Below are positions 23,295 through 31,795 of a stretch of 32,417 nt of DNA, piece by piece. The notes below the pieces were generated by a model that saw nothing but the letters and a program-made list of their open reading frames with translations, ran no database searches and was not told the DNA's origin. The first letter of the stretch is position 1, and the number at the start of each line of letters is the position of its first letter. Both the position numbers and the translations under genes were made by a program. This DNA comes from an uncultured Bacteroidales bacterium (GTDB lineage Bacteria; Bacteroidota; Bacteroidia; Bacteroidales; FEN-979). Location of the stretch: positions 1 to 32,417 of the forward strand of contig CAJAUM010000074.1 in assembly GCA_903945175.1 (NCBI GenBank), in the 5' to 3' direction.

Positions 23295-25621
23295 ATAAGA
23301 TCCCTCCTTTTTGATGCGATGGCTAATTGTCCCAATGCAATTCCTCCGTCGTTGGTGGGAACTGTGACATGGGTGTAAACTTCAAAATCATGCGCGTTCA
23401 ACCGTGCAATTGTTCCTTCAAGCAGATATTTGTTTTGAAAAACCCCACCCGAAAGTACTACTTTATCTATTCCTTCCGTGTTGCGGATCGCAGAAGCACA
23501 TTCAAAAATAACAGAAATTATGGTATTGTGGAACTTTGATGCGATTATTTTTACAGGAATGCAGTTCTGCAGATCATCAACTATGGCCCGGATCGTTGAA
23601 TCGAACCTGATGGTTTGGTTTAATTCAAAAGGGTAGTCATTGATCATATCGCCTGAAGCGAGGGATTCGAGGCGCATGGGTCCCTCTGCCTGGAATGATG
23701 CCACCTGGCATAAGCCTAAAAGCGAAGCCACGGCATCAAACAGTCGTCCGGCGCCGCAGGTTAAGGGACAGTTGATATTCCGGTCGATCATTTGGACCAG
23801 CAGTGTTATTTTTTCAGGATCAATCTCATTGAACAGGGATAATCCCAGGTTTGTGAACTCTTTTCCATAGACCTTATACAGAACGGAGACCGCCATTCTC
23901 CATGGCTCTTCAGCGGCAAGATCACCACCCGGCAATGGAATATATTCGAAGTGGGTGAACCGCGTATAGTCATTGAGGTCGCATACCAGGAATTCTGACC
24001 CCCAGATATGGCCATCGTCGCCAAACCCGGTGCCATCGAACGCCACACCGATCACCTTTTCATCAATCCGGTGTTCGGCCATGCAGGAGGCGATGTGGGC
24101 ATGATGATGTTGTACACGGACTACCGGGAGGGCTCCGTATTGTTCCGCGGTTTTTGTGGAAAGGTATTCCGGATGCATATCTACAGCGAGTACCGTTGGT
24201 TTCACCCTGAACAGCTTTAAAAACTGTGCAATGGTTTGTTCATAAAATCGGGTGGTTTCATAACCCTGGAGGTCTCCGATATGCTGGCTTAAAAAGGCTT
24301 TTTTCCCCTTTCCAATGCAAAAACAGTTCGTAAGCTCAGCTCCGAATGCCAGGATACCATCTGTATTCAGTGTTGTTCGTACAGGCGCCGGAACGTAGCC
24401 GCGCGAACGCCGCAAAATCCGTTCTTTGCCACCGATGATTCTGACGACTGAATCATCAGTCCGGTTAAATATATCGCGGTTATGAAGTACGATAGCATCG
24501 GTGCAGGATGAAAATTGTTTCAGCGCCTGTTCGTTGTCAATCAGGATGGGCTCATTGCTGAAATTCCCGCTGGTGAGTACGATGGCATCTGTTTTCAGTT
24601 GACGAAAGAGTAAATGGTGAAAGGGCATATAGGGGAGCATCACACCAATCAGGCTCAGCGCTGCGTTAATGTTCAGCACGAGATGTTCAGGAGCATGACG
24701 TTCAGGAACATGACCTTCAGGAGCATGACCTTCAGGAACATGACCTTCAGGCGCTTGATTGGCTAACAAAACAATGGGCCGACGCCACGATTGAAGAGAT
24801 TGTTCTTCAGTGTTGTCAACTGTTGCATACCGCTTCAGTGACTCCATGTCACGGAACATCACGGCAAAGGGTTTTCCATCGCGCTTTTTAATACGCCGGA
24901 GTTTTTCCACGGCAGTTTCACTAAAGGCATCGCAGGCCAGGTGCATGCCCCCGAGGCCCTTGATCAGCAGGATCCCCTCCTTTCCTATGAGGTTTGTCGT
25001 GCGGGTCACGATCTCCCCGATCTCCCCGCTGATCCGCTCTCCCTTGATAAACAGTTCATACTGCGGGCCGCAAACGGCGCAGGCAGTGGGTTGCGCATGG
25101 AACCGGCGGTCGAGGATATGTTCATACTCCTTCTGGCAATCAGAACACATTGGAAACGATTGCATGGTTGTTTTGGCCCGGTCGTATGGGAGGTCTTGAA
25201 TAATGGTAAAACGCGGTCCGCAATTGGTGCAGTTCACGAAGGCATAATCCAGCCGGTTTCCCTTTTTTTCGATATCCTCCAGGCAATCGCTGCAAACGGC
25301 AATATCGGGACTGATTTCGGTGATATCATCGGAGAGGTTGTGGCTGTGTTTGATGGTGAATGCAGTGAATGGTTCAGGTGCTGTCTCCTGTACCGTGATC
25401 GCCTCGATCATGGAAGCCGGCGGAGCCTCCTCCTTCAGGGCCTCCAGGAAAAGGGCGATATCTGCAGAACTTCCGCTGATGCGGATACGCACATTTTCAT
25501 TGGTATTCTGCACCCACCCCGTCAGGGCGTGCTGCATGGCAAGCCGGTACACGAAGGGCCGGAACCCGACCCCCTGTACCAAACCCGTAACGATGATTTC
25601 AAAAGTCTTGATATTGAAAAT
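23285..25621 (-). CDS. hypF: Carbamoyltransferase HypF with ATT start candidate
   Basis: About 778 aa. HypF makes the carbamoyl group that becomes the CN ligands. The acylphosphatase domain (VQGVGFRPFVYR) comes first, then two zinc fingers (CSDCLEDI...CTNCG and CSDCQKEY...CAVCG), a YrdC-like domain, and a Kae1-like carbamoyltransferase domain (HHAHIASCMAEH, VAFDGTGFGDDGHIWG). The first canonical start is TTG at 25582. However, the frame is open to a TAA at 25631-25633, and the upstream codons read IKTFEIIVTGLVQG, the first beta strand of an acylphosphatase. No ATG, GTG or TTG lies there; an ATT at 25619-25621 follows AAGAGG at about 5 nt. A pentapeptide-repeat linker is inserted in the YrdC domain. 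It is first in the hyp operon. Confidence 0.93.
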   Translation of the reverse strand: MFNIKTFEIIVTGLVQGVGFRPFVYRLAMQHALTGWVQNTNENVRIRISGSSADIALFLEALKEEAPPASMIEAITVQETAPEPFTAFTIKHSHNLSDDITEISPDIAVCSDCLEDIEKKGNRLDYAFVNCTNCGPRFTIIQDLPYDRAKTTMQSFPMCSDCQKEYEHILDRRFHAQPTACAVCGPQYELFIKGERISGEIGEIVTRTTNLIGKEGILLIKGLGGMHLACDAFSETAVEKLRRIKKRDGKPFAVMFRDMESLKRYATVDNTEEQSLQSWRRPIVLLANQAPEGHVPEGHAPEGHVPERHAPEHLVLNINAALSLIGVMLPYMPFHHLLFRQLKTDAIVLTSGNFSNEPILIDNEQALKQFSSCTDAIVLHNRDIFNRTDDSVVRIIGGKERILRRSRGYVPAPVRTTLNTDGILAFGAELTNCFCIGKGKKAFLSQHIGDLQGYETTRFYEQTIAQFLKLFRVKPTVLAVDMHPEYLSTKTAEQYGALPVVRVQHHHAHIASCMAEHRIDEKVIGVAFDGTGFGDDGHIWGSEFLVCDLNDYTRFTHFEYIPLPGGDLAAEEPWRMAVSVLYKVYGKEFTNLGLSLFNEIDPEKITLLVQMIDRNINCPLTCGAGRLFDAVASLLGLCQVASFQAEGPMRLESLASGDMINDYPFELNQTIRFDSTIRAIVDDLQNCIPVKIIASKFHNTIISVIFECASAIRNTEGIDKVVLSGGVFQNKYLLEGTIARLNAHDFEVYTHVTVPTNDGGIALGQLAIASKRRDLICV
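24686..24745. repeat. 15-bp tandem repeat inside hypF
   Basis: Four nearly exact 15-bp units (TTCAGGARCATGACS) stand at 24686-24745, with a degenerate fifth to 24760. Read on the minus strand they are in frame and encode a pentapeptide repeat: APEGH and VPEGH alternate, with one VPERH. They sit between the motif RPIVLL and the conserved GVMLPYMPFHHLL of the YrdC-like domain, where ordinary HypF has a short linker. Confidence 0.85.
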
Positions 25622-25658
25622 ATTTACCTCTTACTCCATTACTTTCTTAATAAATGTA

Positions 25659-25674
25659 AAAATATGCATATTTT
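25659..25674. promoter_or_regulatory. 16-bp perfect palindrome between hypF and the transporter gene
   Basis: AAAATATGCATATTTT reads the same on both strands. It lies in the 81-nt gap (25622-25702) between the divergent hyp operon and the nickel-type transporter, where both promoters must be. It could be the operator of a dimeric regulator acting on both, perhaps nickel- or redox-responsive. AT-rich palindromes also occur by chance. Confidence 0.4.
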
Positions 25675-25702
25675 ATCTATTTTAGCCCGATAAAAAGATT
25701 CT

Positions 25703-26431
25703 ATGCTCACAATTCTGACAGGTTTTATTGCCAGTGTGGCCCATGTAGTTACAGGGCCTGATCACCTTGCGGCAGTTACTCCCCTGGCCGTCGACAGCCG
25801 GAAAAAATCATGGATCGTGGGATTGTCCTGGGGGTTGGGCCACACACTGGGGATGCTCCTGATAGGGTTGTTATTTGTACTGTTTAAAGAGCTTTTACCA
25901 ATTGAACAGATATCGAAGTACAGCGATACTGTGATTGGCTTTCTTTTGATCGGGATCGGATGCTGGGCCATTTTTCGCACATATCTGCGCCACTCACATA
26001 GAAATCGTCCCCATTCTCATTTTCACACACAGCCGTTTTTGTACGCCCATTTTCACAAGCATACCCATCATACCGGAAAGGTTCATTCAGATGGACATTC
26101 GGATGGTCATGATCATGAACATTCAGGAACGGTGCGGCAAAATGTATTTACAGCACTGTTTATCGGCATCATCCATGGATTTGCCGGATTCAGCCATTTG
26201 TTTGCATTGCTTCCGTCCCTTGCTTTACCTACGGTGATGGCGTCAGTGATCTACATTTCTGCCTTTGCGGCAGGAACAATTTTTACCATGGTGCTGTTTG
26301 CCTTTATCCTCGGAATGGTCGCCTTCAAATCGATCGTTAAGGATAAAAAGGAATTTTTGAAGTGGTTTACCTTTGGTGGAGGAGTACTGGCCATTGCCAT
26401 TGGGATATTGTGGCTTTTCCATCCGGTATAA
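25703..26431 (+). CDS. Nickel/cobalt transporter, NicO/UreH-like
   Basis: 242 aa, about six transmembrane helices. The first helix carries HVVTGPDHLAAVTPLA (His14, Asp20, His21), equivalent to the HxxxxDH metal motif of nickel/cobalt permeases; GLSWGLGHTLGM follows. A cytoplasmic or periplasmic loop at about residues 95-142 is rich in His (RHSHRNRPHSHFH, HFHKHTHHT, SDGHDHEHSG), as in RcnA/NicO proteins. Placement divergent from the hyp operon argues for nickel uptake for the hydrogenase, but efflux (RcnA-type) cannot be excluded. It is followed 12 nt later by the MBOAT gene. Confidence 0.85.
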   Translation: MLTILTGFIASVAHVVTGPDHLAAVTPLAVDSRKKSWIVGLSWGLGHTLGMLLIGLLFVLFKELLPIEQISKYSDTVIGFLLIGIGCWAIFRTYLRHSHRNRPHSHFHTQPFLYAHFHKHTHHTGKVHSDGHSDGHDHEHSGTVRQNVFTALFIGIIHGFAGFSHLFALLPSLALPTVMASVIYISAFAAGTIFTMVLFAFILGMVAFKSIVKDKKEFLKWFTFGGGVLAIAIGILWLFHPV

Positions 26432-26443
26432 TTTCAAGTAATT

Positions 26444-27934
26444 ATGCTCTTCCATACCCTCATTTTTATTTATCTGTTTCTGCCGGTTACACTATTCTTT
26501 GTTTACATTTCACGCAAAAGCCTTCGGAATATCATCTTGTTCATCGCCAGCCTTGTCTTTTCGGCCTGGTTCCAGGTTTCTTTATCTCTTGTTCTCATCG
26601 GTTCCATCACGCTCAATTATTTTGCCGGGATTGCCATTGATCGTGCATCGGATGATAAAAGGAGGAGAATCCTGTTCCTGGTCGCTGTGTTCTTAAATCT
26701 ATTTTTGCTTGCGCTCTTTAAATATCTCAGTTTCCTTAGCAGCGCTGTTTCCGACCTGTTATCCCTGACCGGGATTAATCCTTTTGTTGTCAAGGAATTC
26801 GGAATGCCTTTGGGCATCTCATTTTATACGTTTAAGGCGCTCAGTTATCTTATCAGTGTTAAACGCAAAGAGGCGCCGGCTCAGAGAAACTATATCGATC
26901 TGGCAGTTTACATATCCATTTTTCCGCAATTGGTGGCAGGTCCGATAGACAGGTACCGAACCTTGTCGCCACAGTTGTCGGACCCATCCTGTTCCTTTGA
27001 GAAGTTTTCATCCGGCATTAAAAGGTTTGCCCTTGGCCTGGCCAAAAAGGTGATTATTGCCACACCACTTGCCCTGGTGGCCGATAAAATTTTCGATAGT
27101 CCGATCTCTCAGATGAATGCTCCTGTTGCATGGTTTGGCGCCATCTGTTACACGTTACAAATTTATTATGATTTTGCAGGGTATACCGATATGGCGATCG
27201 GCGTTGGAAAGATGTTCGGATTGGAGTTCACCGAAAATTTCAACTTTCCATACAATGCCCGCTCCGTCAGGGAATTCTGGAAGCGCTGGCATATCACTTT
27301 GTCGACCTGGTTGAGAGATTATCTCTTTCTGCCCCTGGCCTATGCCCGTTCAAAAAAGATGTTGAAGGAAAAATACCTGCACATGAAAACGGATAACTGG
27401 GTATATGTCTATGCCACGATCATCACCTTCCTGCTCTGCGGATTATGGCATGGCGCGGCATGGACCTTTGTGATCTGGGGTTTATTGCATGGTGTGATGA
27501 TGTCCATTGAGCAATTGGGTTTTGGAAAAATCCTGAAAAAAGCGTTCAAACCCATACAACATGTGTATCTGTTATTTTTCCTGGTTTTGTCGTGGGTCCT
27601 TTTCCGTTCAGCATCCATCCAGGATGCCATTCATTATTTAGGCGCCATGTTCGGCGGAGGCGGACAACCGGAAGATCTCTCCCTGGTCATAAAATATTTT
27701 GACATCCAAACGATGCTGGTTTTGATCATTGGCATTGCCGGATCAACCCGGTTCTTCCAATACATCATAGATTATATCAGCTCCCTGATGATTAACAGAA
27801 GTCCCATCATCCGGACTACATCGACCCATGTCTATTACCTGTCGGGAATTATCTTCATGATATTGGTTTTGGCATTATCTACTGTGTTTATCATTGCAGG
27901 GACCAGCATTCCTTTCATCTATTTCAAATTCTGA
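26444..27934 (+). CDS. MBOAT family O-acyltransferase, AlgI-like
   Basis: 496 aa multipass membrane protein with some 10-12 hydrophobic segments. It shows the AlgI/DltB signatures: YDFAGYTDMAIGVGKMFGLEFTENF, REFWKRWHITLSTWLRDYLFLPL and LCGLWHGAAWTFVIWGLLHG, with the catalytic-type His336 and the second His349. The family moves acetyl groups across the membrane for O-acetylation of extracellular polysaccharide or other envelope glycan. Partner: the AlgX/AlgJ-like gene 3 nt downstream. The gap of 12 nt to the nickel transporter could make the three genes one transcript, although they have no functional link that I can see. Confidence 0.95.
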   Translation: MLFHTLIFIYLFLPVTLFFVYISRKSLRNIILFIASLVFSAWFQVSLSLVLIGSITLNYFAGIAIDRASDDKRRRILFLVAVFLNLFLLALFKYLSFLSSAVSDLLSLTGINPFVVKEFGMPLGISFYTFKALSYLISVKRKEAPAQRNYIDLAVYISIFPQLVAGPIDRYRTLSPQLSDPSCSFEKFSSGIKRFALGLAKKVIIATPLALVADKIFDSPISQMNAPVAWFGAICYTLQIYYDFAGYTDMAIGVGKMFGLEFTENFNFPYNARSVREFWKRWHITLSTWLRDYLFLPLAYARSKKMLKEKYLHMKTDNWVYVYATIITFLLCGLWHGAAWTFVIWGLLHGVMMSIEQLGFGKILKKAFKPIQHVYLLFFLVLSWVLFRSASIQDAIHYLGAMFGGGGQPEDLSLVIKYFDIQTMLVLIIGIAGSTRFFQYIIDYISSLMINRSPIIRTTSTHVYYLSGIIFMILVLALSTVFIIAGTSIPFIYFKF

Positions 27935-27937
27935 CGG

Positions 27938-29074
27938 ATGAAGAAGACGGTAAAAATATATAATATCCTTCTGACCTTACTTTTCCTGGGCGTCATCCTG
28001 ATTTGCTTTTTGAATGATGTTTTCCGGTTTTACAAAGTACCTGATATAAGCACGACTGAGAACAGGAAACCGGCTTCAAAACCAATAATCGACTTCAGTT
28101 TGCTGGATCCCTTCCCGAAAAATTATGAGAACTATTTCAATGATCAGTTCCCTTTCCGGCAGGATCTGAGTTTGATGAATACCCTGATATGTTTTTTTTA
28201 TTTTCATCAATCCCCCTTGCCAAAGGAAGTCGAATTGGGTCAGCATGGATGGCTTTTTTATTATAAGAAAGAGAGTGAAATTTACAACGGTAAACTAAAA
28301 CTGGATGATTGGCAGGTCGTATCGGTAGTAAAAGATCTCCATGATCGAACCCTGATGTACCGGAAAAAGGGAATCAGGTTTTATGTTGCTTTCGCTCCCA
28401 TGAAAGCGGAGGTTTACCCGGAGAACGCACCATTTAATTACAGACGTGCGACCGGCGGAACGCTTACCGACAAAATAACAGAAACCATCAGGAGGGATTC
28501 TGTCATTCAGTACATTGACCTGAAAGAGGGCATGTTGAAATCAAAAGTTTACGGACGTTTATATGCTGTAAACGACAATCATTGGAACAAAATAGGGGCA
28601 TTTTATGGATACAGTGAAATCATCCGCAGGATCAGGCTGGATTTTCCTTCAGTTAAGCTGCTGACAAAGTCGGATATACAATTTACAGCCAGGAAAACGC
28701 CTCCGGGAAACCTTGCCATAATGATCGGACTTCAGAAATATTTATACGAAACGGATTATGTTCCCAACTTTAAGAATAAAAAGGGCCAATTTTCCATCGG
28801 GACGCATAAAAAGCCTGATTGGGCTGTTCCGATCGACAATTATGAATATGTCATGAACACCGGCGATTCAACCCTGCCCAATGCCGTGTTTATCCGTGAT
28901 TCATTTACCGATGCCCTCATGCCGTTTCTCGGCGAGTCGTTCAATAAGAGCACCTATATCTTCGATGGCTGGAGGTACCTGACCAACGGTGCAATCATTG
29001 ATGACCTTAAACCGGAAATTGTAGTCCTCCTCATTTTCGAACCCCATATTTCCCACTTGGCGGGCGTATGGTGA
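27938..29074 (+). CDS. AlgX/AlgJ-like SGNH O-acetyltransferase partner
   Basis: 378 aa. One N-terminal transmembrane segment (YNILLTLLFLGVILICFL) anchors a periplasmic domain. Asp213-Asn214-His215-Trp216 (NDNHWN) matches the DxHW motif of AlgJ/AlgX/DHHW proteins, and Ser322 in FIRDSF is the probable nucleophile, so the catalytic triad looks complete. These proteins accept the acetyl group exported by the MBOAT and transfer it to polysaccharide. The tight spacing (3 nt) to the MBOAT gene supports a two-protein system. No polysaccharide synthesis or export genes are in view, so the substrate glycan is unknown. Confidence 0.88.
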   Translation: MKKTVKIYNILLTLLFLGVILICFLNDVFRFYKVPDISTTENRKPASKPIIDFSLLDPFPKNYENYFNDQFPFRQDLSLMNTLICFFYFHQSPLPKEVELGQHGWLFYYKKESEIYNGKLKLDDWQVVSVVKDLHDRTLMYRKKGIRFYVAFAPMKAEVYPENAPFNYRRATGGTLTDKITETIRRDSVIQYIDLKEGMLKSKVYGRLYAVNDNHWNKIGAFYGYSEIIRRIRLDFPSVKLLTKSDIQFTARKTPPGNLAIMIGLQKYLYETDYVPNFKNKKGQFSIGTHKKPDWAVPIDNYEYVMNTGDSTLPNAVFIRDSFTDALMPFLGESFNKSTYIFDGWRYLTNGAIIDDLKPEIVVLLIFEPHISHLAGVW

Positions 29075-29126
29075 GCCGCTATCGCAAATCAATCTGAATT
29101 ACAGCCCAGGAATTTATCAAAAGCGT

Positions 29127-29134
29127 TATCTTTG
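29127..29134 (+). promoter_or_regulatory. Promoter -7 box TATCTTTG before preT
   Basis: A full match to TAnnTTTG; the -33 element is weak. It predicts a start around 29140, that is, after the ATG at 29135 and about 16 nt before the ATG at 29156. This favours 29156 as the translation start. Confidence 0.5.
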
Positions 29135-29155
29135 ATGATAGAAACTCATTCAGCG

Positions 29156-30499
29156 ATGGCCATAGAAACAAACCGTTTGTCTCAGGAAGATTATCTGGAA
29201 TTATTTTCAGATCTGCATCCCCCGTTTGAGCATGACGAAGGAGCCATGATAGAAGCCAACCGGTGCATCAACTGTTTTGATGCTCCCTGTACGAAATTGT
29301 GTCCTGCAAAAATCGACGTTCCGCATTTTATCAAACAGATCTCCTCTGGAAATATAAAAGGATCAGCCCGTACAATATTTTCATCCAATGTAATGGGGGC
29401 GGGATGTTCAAAGGTTTGCCCGGTTGAAAAGCTGTGCGAAGGGGCCTGTGTTTTTAATCTGCTGAAGGAGGAACCGATTCAGATTGCAAAACTGCAACGA
29501 TATTCTTCCGAACGGGCCATGAAGGAGCAATGGCGCCTGTTCGAGCGCAAAGCCTCCACCGGGAAAAAAGTGGCCGTGGTGGGTGCAGGTCCGGCCGGAC
29601 TGGCCTGTGCACATGCCCTGGCGCTGGAGGGTATCGATGTGGACATTTACGAGAAGGAGGAAAAGGCGGGCGGCCTCATGACCTATGGCATTGCAGCCTA
29701 CAAGGTAACCCCGGAGTTCTGCCGCGATGAGGTTGATTTTATCATCTCCATCGGGGGAATTGAGATCCACCTCAACAAGGAACTCGGCAAAGATATAAGC
29801 CTGGCGGAACTCCGGGAGCAATACAGCGCCGTGTTCCTTGGCATCGGCGTCGGAATGACCCGTAAGCTGGGCATCCCCGGAGAAGAGCTGGAGGGGGTGG
29901 TGGATGCCATTTCGTTCATTTATGACCTGCGTGCAAACGGCTATTCTGCCGTTCCGGTTGGCGACCGGGTGGCTGTGATTGGGATGGGGATGACCGCGAT
30001 TGATGCCGCCACGCAGTCGAAAAGGCTGGGAGCAAAGGAGGTGACGATGATCTACCGGCGGTCGAGAAAAGAAAAACCCTGTACCGAGGCACAGCTTAAG
30101 GTTGCCCTGCTTGATGGCTGCTCGATCATCTGGCTTGCAAGTCCGGAAGAAATTATCGGAGAAAATGGCCATGTAAAGAGGCTGATATGTCATAAAATGA
30201 AATTGGGTTGGCCCGACCCGGCAGGGAGGCGGGTAGCCGTTGAAACCGGTGAAACATTTGCCCTTGAAGTGGACATGGTCATAAAGGCCACCGGCCAGAT
30301 ACCTTATGAAGCGCTACTGAATGGATCATCCATCCGTAACAGAGGTGGAAAAATAGTCATAGGTGGCTGCGCTGAGACCAATATTCCGGGAGTATTTGCC
30401 GGAGGGGATGCCGTGAATGGAGGAAAAGAGGTGGTAGATGCTGTTCAGGCAGGTAAATACGGGGCAGAGGCGATATTAGCCTATCTCACATCGTTGTAA
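29156..30499 (+). CDS. preT: NAD-dependent dihydropyrimidine dehydrogenase subunit PreT
   Basis: About 447 aa from the ATG at 29156 (an ATG at 29135 would add 7). FAD/NAD(P)-binding flavoprotein related to the glutamate synthase small chain. N-terminal cysteines for two [4Fe-4S] clusters stand in NRCINCFDAPCTKLCPAKID and GAGCSKVCPVEKLCEGACV. The FAD site is VGAGPAGLACA; the nucleotide site is AVIGMGMTAIDAA; the C-terminal FAD motif is GVFAGGDAVNGG. With PreA it reduces uracil and thymine to dihydropyrimidines, or runs the reverse reaction. It ends 14 nt before preA. Generic names such as glutamate synthase subunit are an alternative, but the preA neighbour supports PreT. Confidence 0.92.
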   Translation: MAIETNRLSQEDYLELFSDLHPPFEHDEGAMIEANRCINCFDAPCTKLCPAKIDVPHFIKQISSGNIKGSARTIFSSNVMGAGCSKVCPVEKLCEGACVFNLLKEEPIQIAKLQRYSSERAMKEQWRLFERKASTGKKVAVVGAGPAGLACAHALALEGIDVDIYEKEEKAGGLMTYGIAAYKVTPEFCRDEVDFIISIGGIEIHLNKELGKDISLAELREQYSAVFLGIGVGMTRKLGIPGEELEGVVDAISFIYDLRANGYSAVPVGDRVAVIGMGMTAIDAATQSKRLGAKEVTMIYRRSRKEKPCTEAQLKVALLDGCSIIWLASPEEIIGENGHVKRLICHKMKLGWPDPAGRRVAVETGETFALEVDMVIKATGQIPYEALLNGSSIRNRGGKIVIGGCAETNIPGVFAGGDAVNGGKEVVDAVQAGKYGAEAILAYLTSL

Positions 30500-30513
30500 A
30501 ATTCAGATCATCC

Positions 30514-31782
30514 ATGGCAAACCTGCAATCCGCTTTTCTGGGAATAAAATCACCAAATCCTTTCTGGCTGGCATCCGGTCCGCCCACCGACAAGAAAATC
30601 AATGTCCTTCGCGCCTTTGAAGCGGGATGGGGTGGCGTAGTCTGGAAAACCCTGGGAACGCAGGTAAAAAATGTATCCTCCCGCTATTCTTCCCTGAATT
30701 TCACCGGAAGGAAGATCGCCGGTTTTAACAACATTGAGCTGATCTCCGACCGTCCGCTTGAGATAAATTTGCAGGAGATCAGGGAGGTGATGCGGCTTTT
30801 TCCCGACCGTGCCATGGTGGTCTCGCTCATGGCCGACAACGACCGTGTGAGTTGGCACGAATTGGTAAAGCGGGTGCAGGACAACGGCGCCCACGGGCTG
30901 GAGCTGAACTTCGGCTGCCCGCACGGGATGGTCGAACGGGGGATGGGCGCCACGGTGGGTCAGGATCCTGACATTGCCCGGATGATCGTTGAATGGGTGA
31001 TGGAGGTGGCGGTGCTGCCGGTCATCACCAAGCTTACGCCCAATGTGCATTCCGTGGTACCGGTGGGGAAGGCGGTGGTGGAGGCGGGCAGCCATGGCCT
31101 TTCGTTGATCAACACCATCCAGTCGGTTACGGGGATCGACCTGGATACCCTGATCCCCAATCCAAACGTGGGAGGCCATTCAGCCTTCGGCGGTTACTGC
31201 GGACCGGCGGTGAAGCCCATCGCCCTGAAATTCATTACTACTCTGGCCCAGGATGAGGCTACCTGCCGCACACCCATCTCCGGCATCGGCGGCATCACCA
31301 CCTGGAAAGATGCAGTTGAATTTATTTTACTTGGCGCAGGAAATGTGCAGATTTGCACCGCGGCCATGCTTGGCGGATTCAGGATTATCAGAGACCTGTG
31401 CGACGGGATGAATAACTGGATGGATGAAAAGGGGTATAGCACCATTGATGATTTCAGGGGCTTGTCAGTTCCCCATCTCACCAGGTGGGAGGAGCTTGAC
31501 CTCAATTTTCATGTGGTTGCCGATATCAGCCAGGATAAATGCATTCACTGCGGATTGTGTTACATCACCTGCGAGGATACGTCGCACCAGGCCATTTCCA
31601 AGGAGGATGGTTTTCCTTACAACACATACAAAATAAAGGAAGAGGAATGTGTGGGTTGCAACCTTTGCAAGATTGTGTGCCCTGTTGACGGGTGTATTGC
31701 AATGAAGGAGCAACGAAAAGGAGCTGAATACCTTAACTGGAAAGAGTTTCAGGAAAGGGGACTGCCCCTCAGCGATCATTGA
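30514..31782 (+). CDS. preA: NAD-dependent dihydropyrimidine dehydrogenase subunit PreA
   Basis: 422 aa. FMN-dependent TIM barrel of the dihydroorotate/dihydropyrimidine dehydrogenase family (N-terminal FLGIKSPNPFWLASGPPTDK, ELNFGCPHGM, VITKLTPNV, ISGIGGITTWKDAVEFILLGA), plus a C-terminal ferredoxin domain with two [4Fe-4S] motifs (KCIHCGLCYITC and ECVGCNLCKIVCP). The length is typical of E. coli PreA (411 aa). It forms the catalytic half of the PreTA complex for reductive pyrimidine catabolism. It is co-transcribed with preT; other catabolic genes (dihydropyrimidinase, ureidopropionase) are not in the window. Confidence 0.95.
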   Translation: MANLQSAFLGIKSPNPFWLASGPPTDKKINVLRAFEAGWGGVVWKTLGTQVKNVSSRYSSLNFTGRKIAGFNNIELISDRPLEINLQEIREVMRLFPDRAMVVSLMADNDRVSWHELVKRVQDNGAHGLELNFGCPHGMVERGMGATVGQDPDIARMIVEWVMEVAVLPVITKLTPNVHSVVPVGKAVVEAGSHGLSLINTIQSVTGIDLDTLIPNPNVGGHSAFGGYCGPAVKPIALKFITTLAQDEATCRTPISGIGGITTWKDAVEFILLGAGNVQICTAAMLGGFRIIRDLCDGMNNWMDEKGYSTIDDFRGLSVPHLTRWEELDLNFHVVADISQDKCIHCGLCYITCEDTSHQAISKEDGFPYNTYKIKEEECVGCNLCKIVCPVDGCIAMKEQRKGAEYLNWKEFQERGLPLSDH

Positions 31783-31795
31783 ACCGCCGAAAAAA

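Noticed and set aside
29408-30193. 261-codon minus-strand ORF opposite preT
   Set aside because: Antisense to a well-supported flavoprotein; His/Arg/Gly-rich composition is what reverse-strand reading of such a gene gives.
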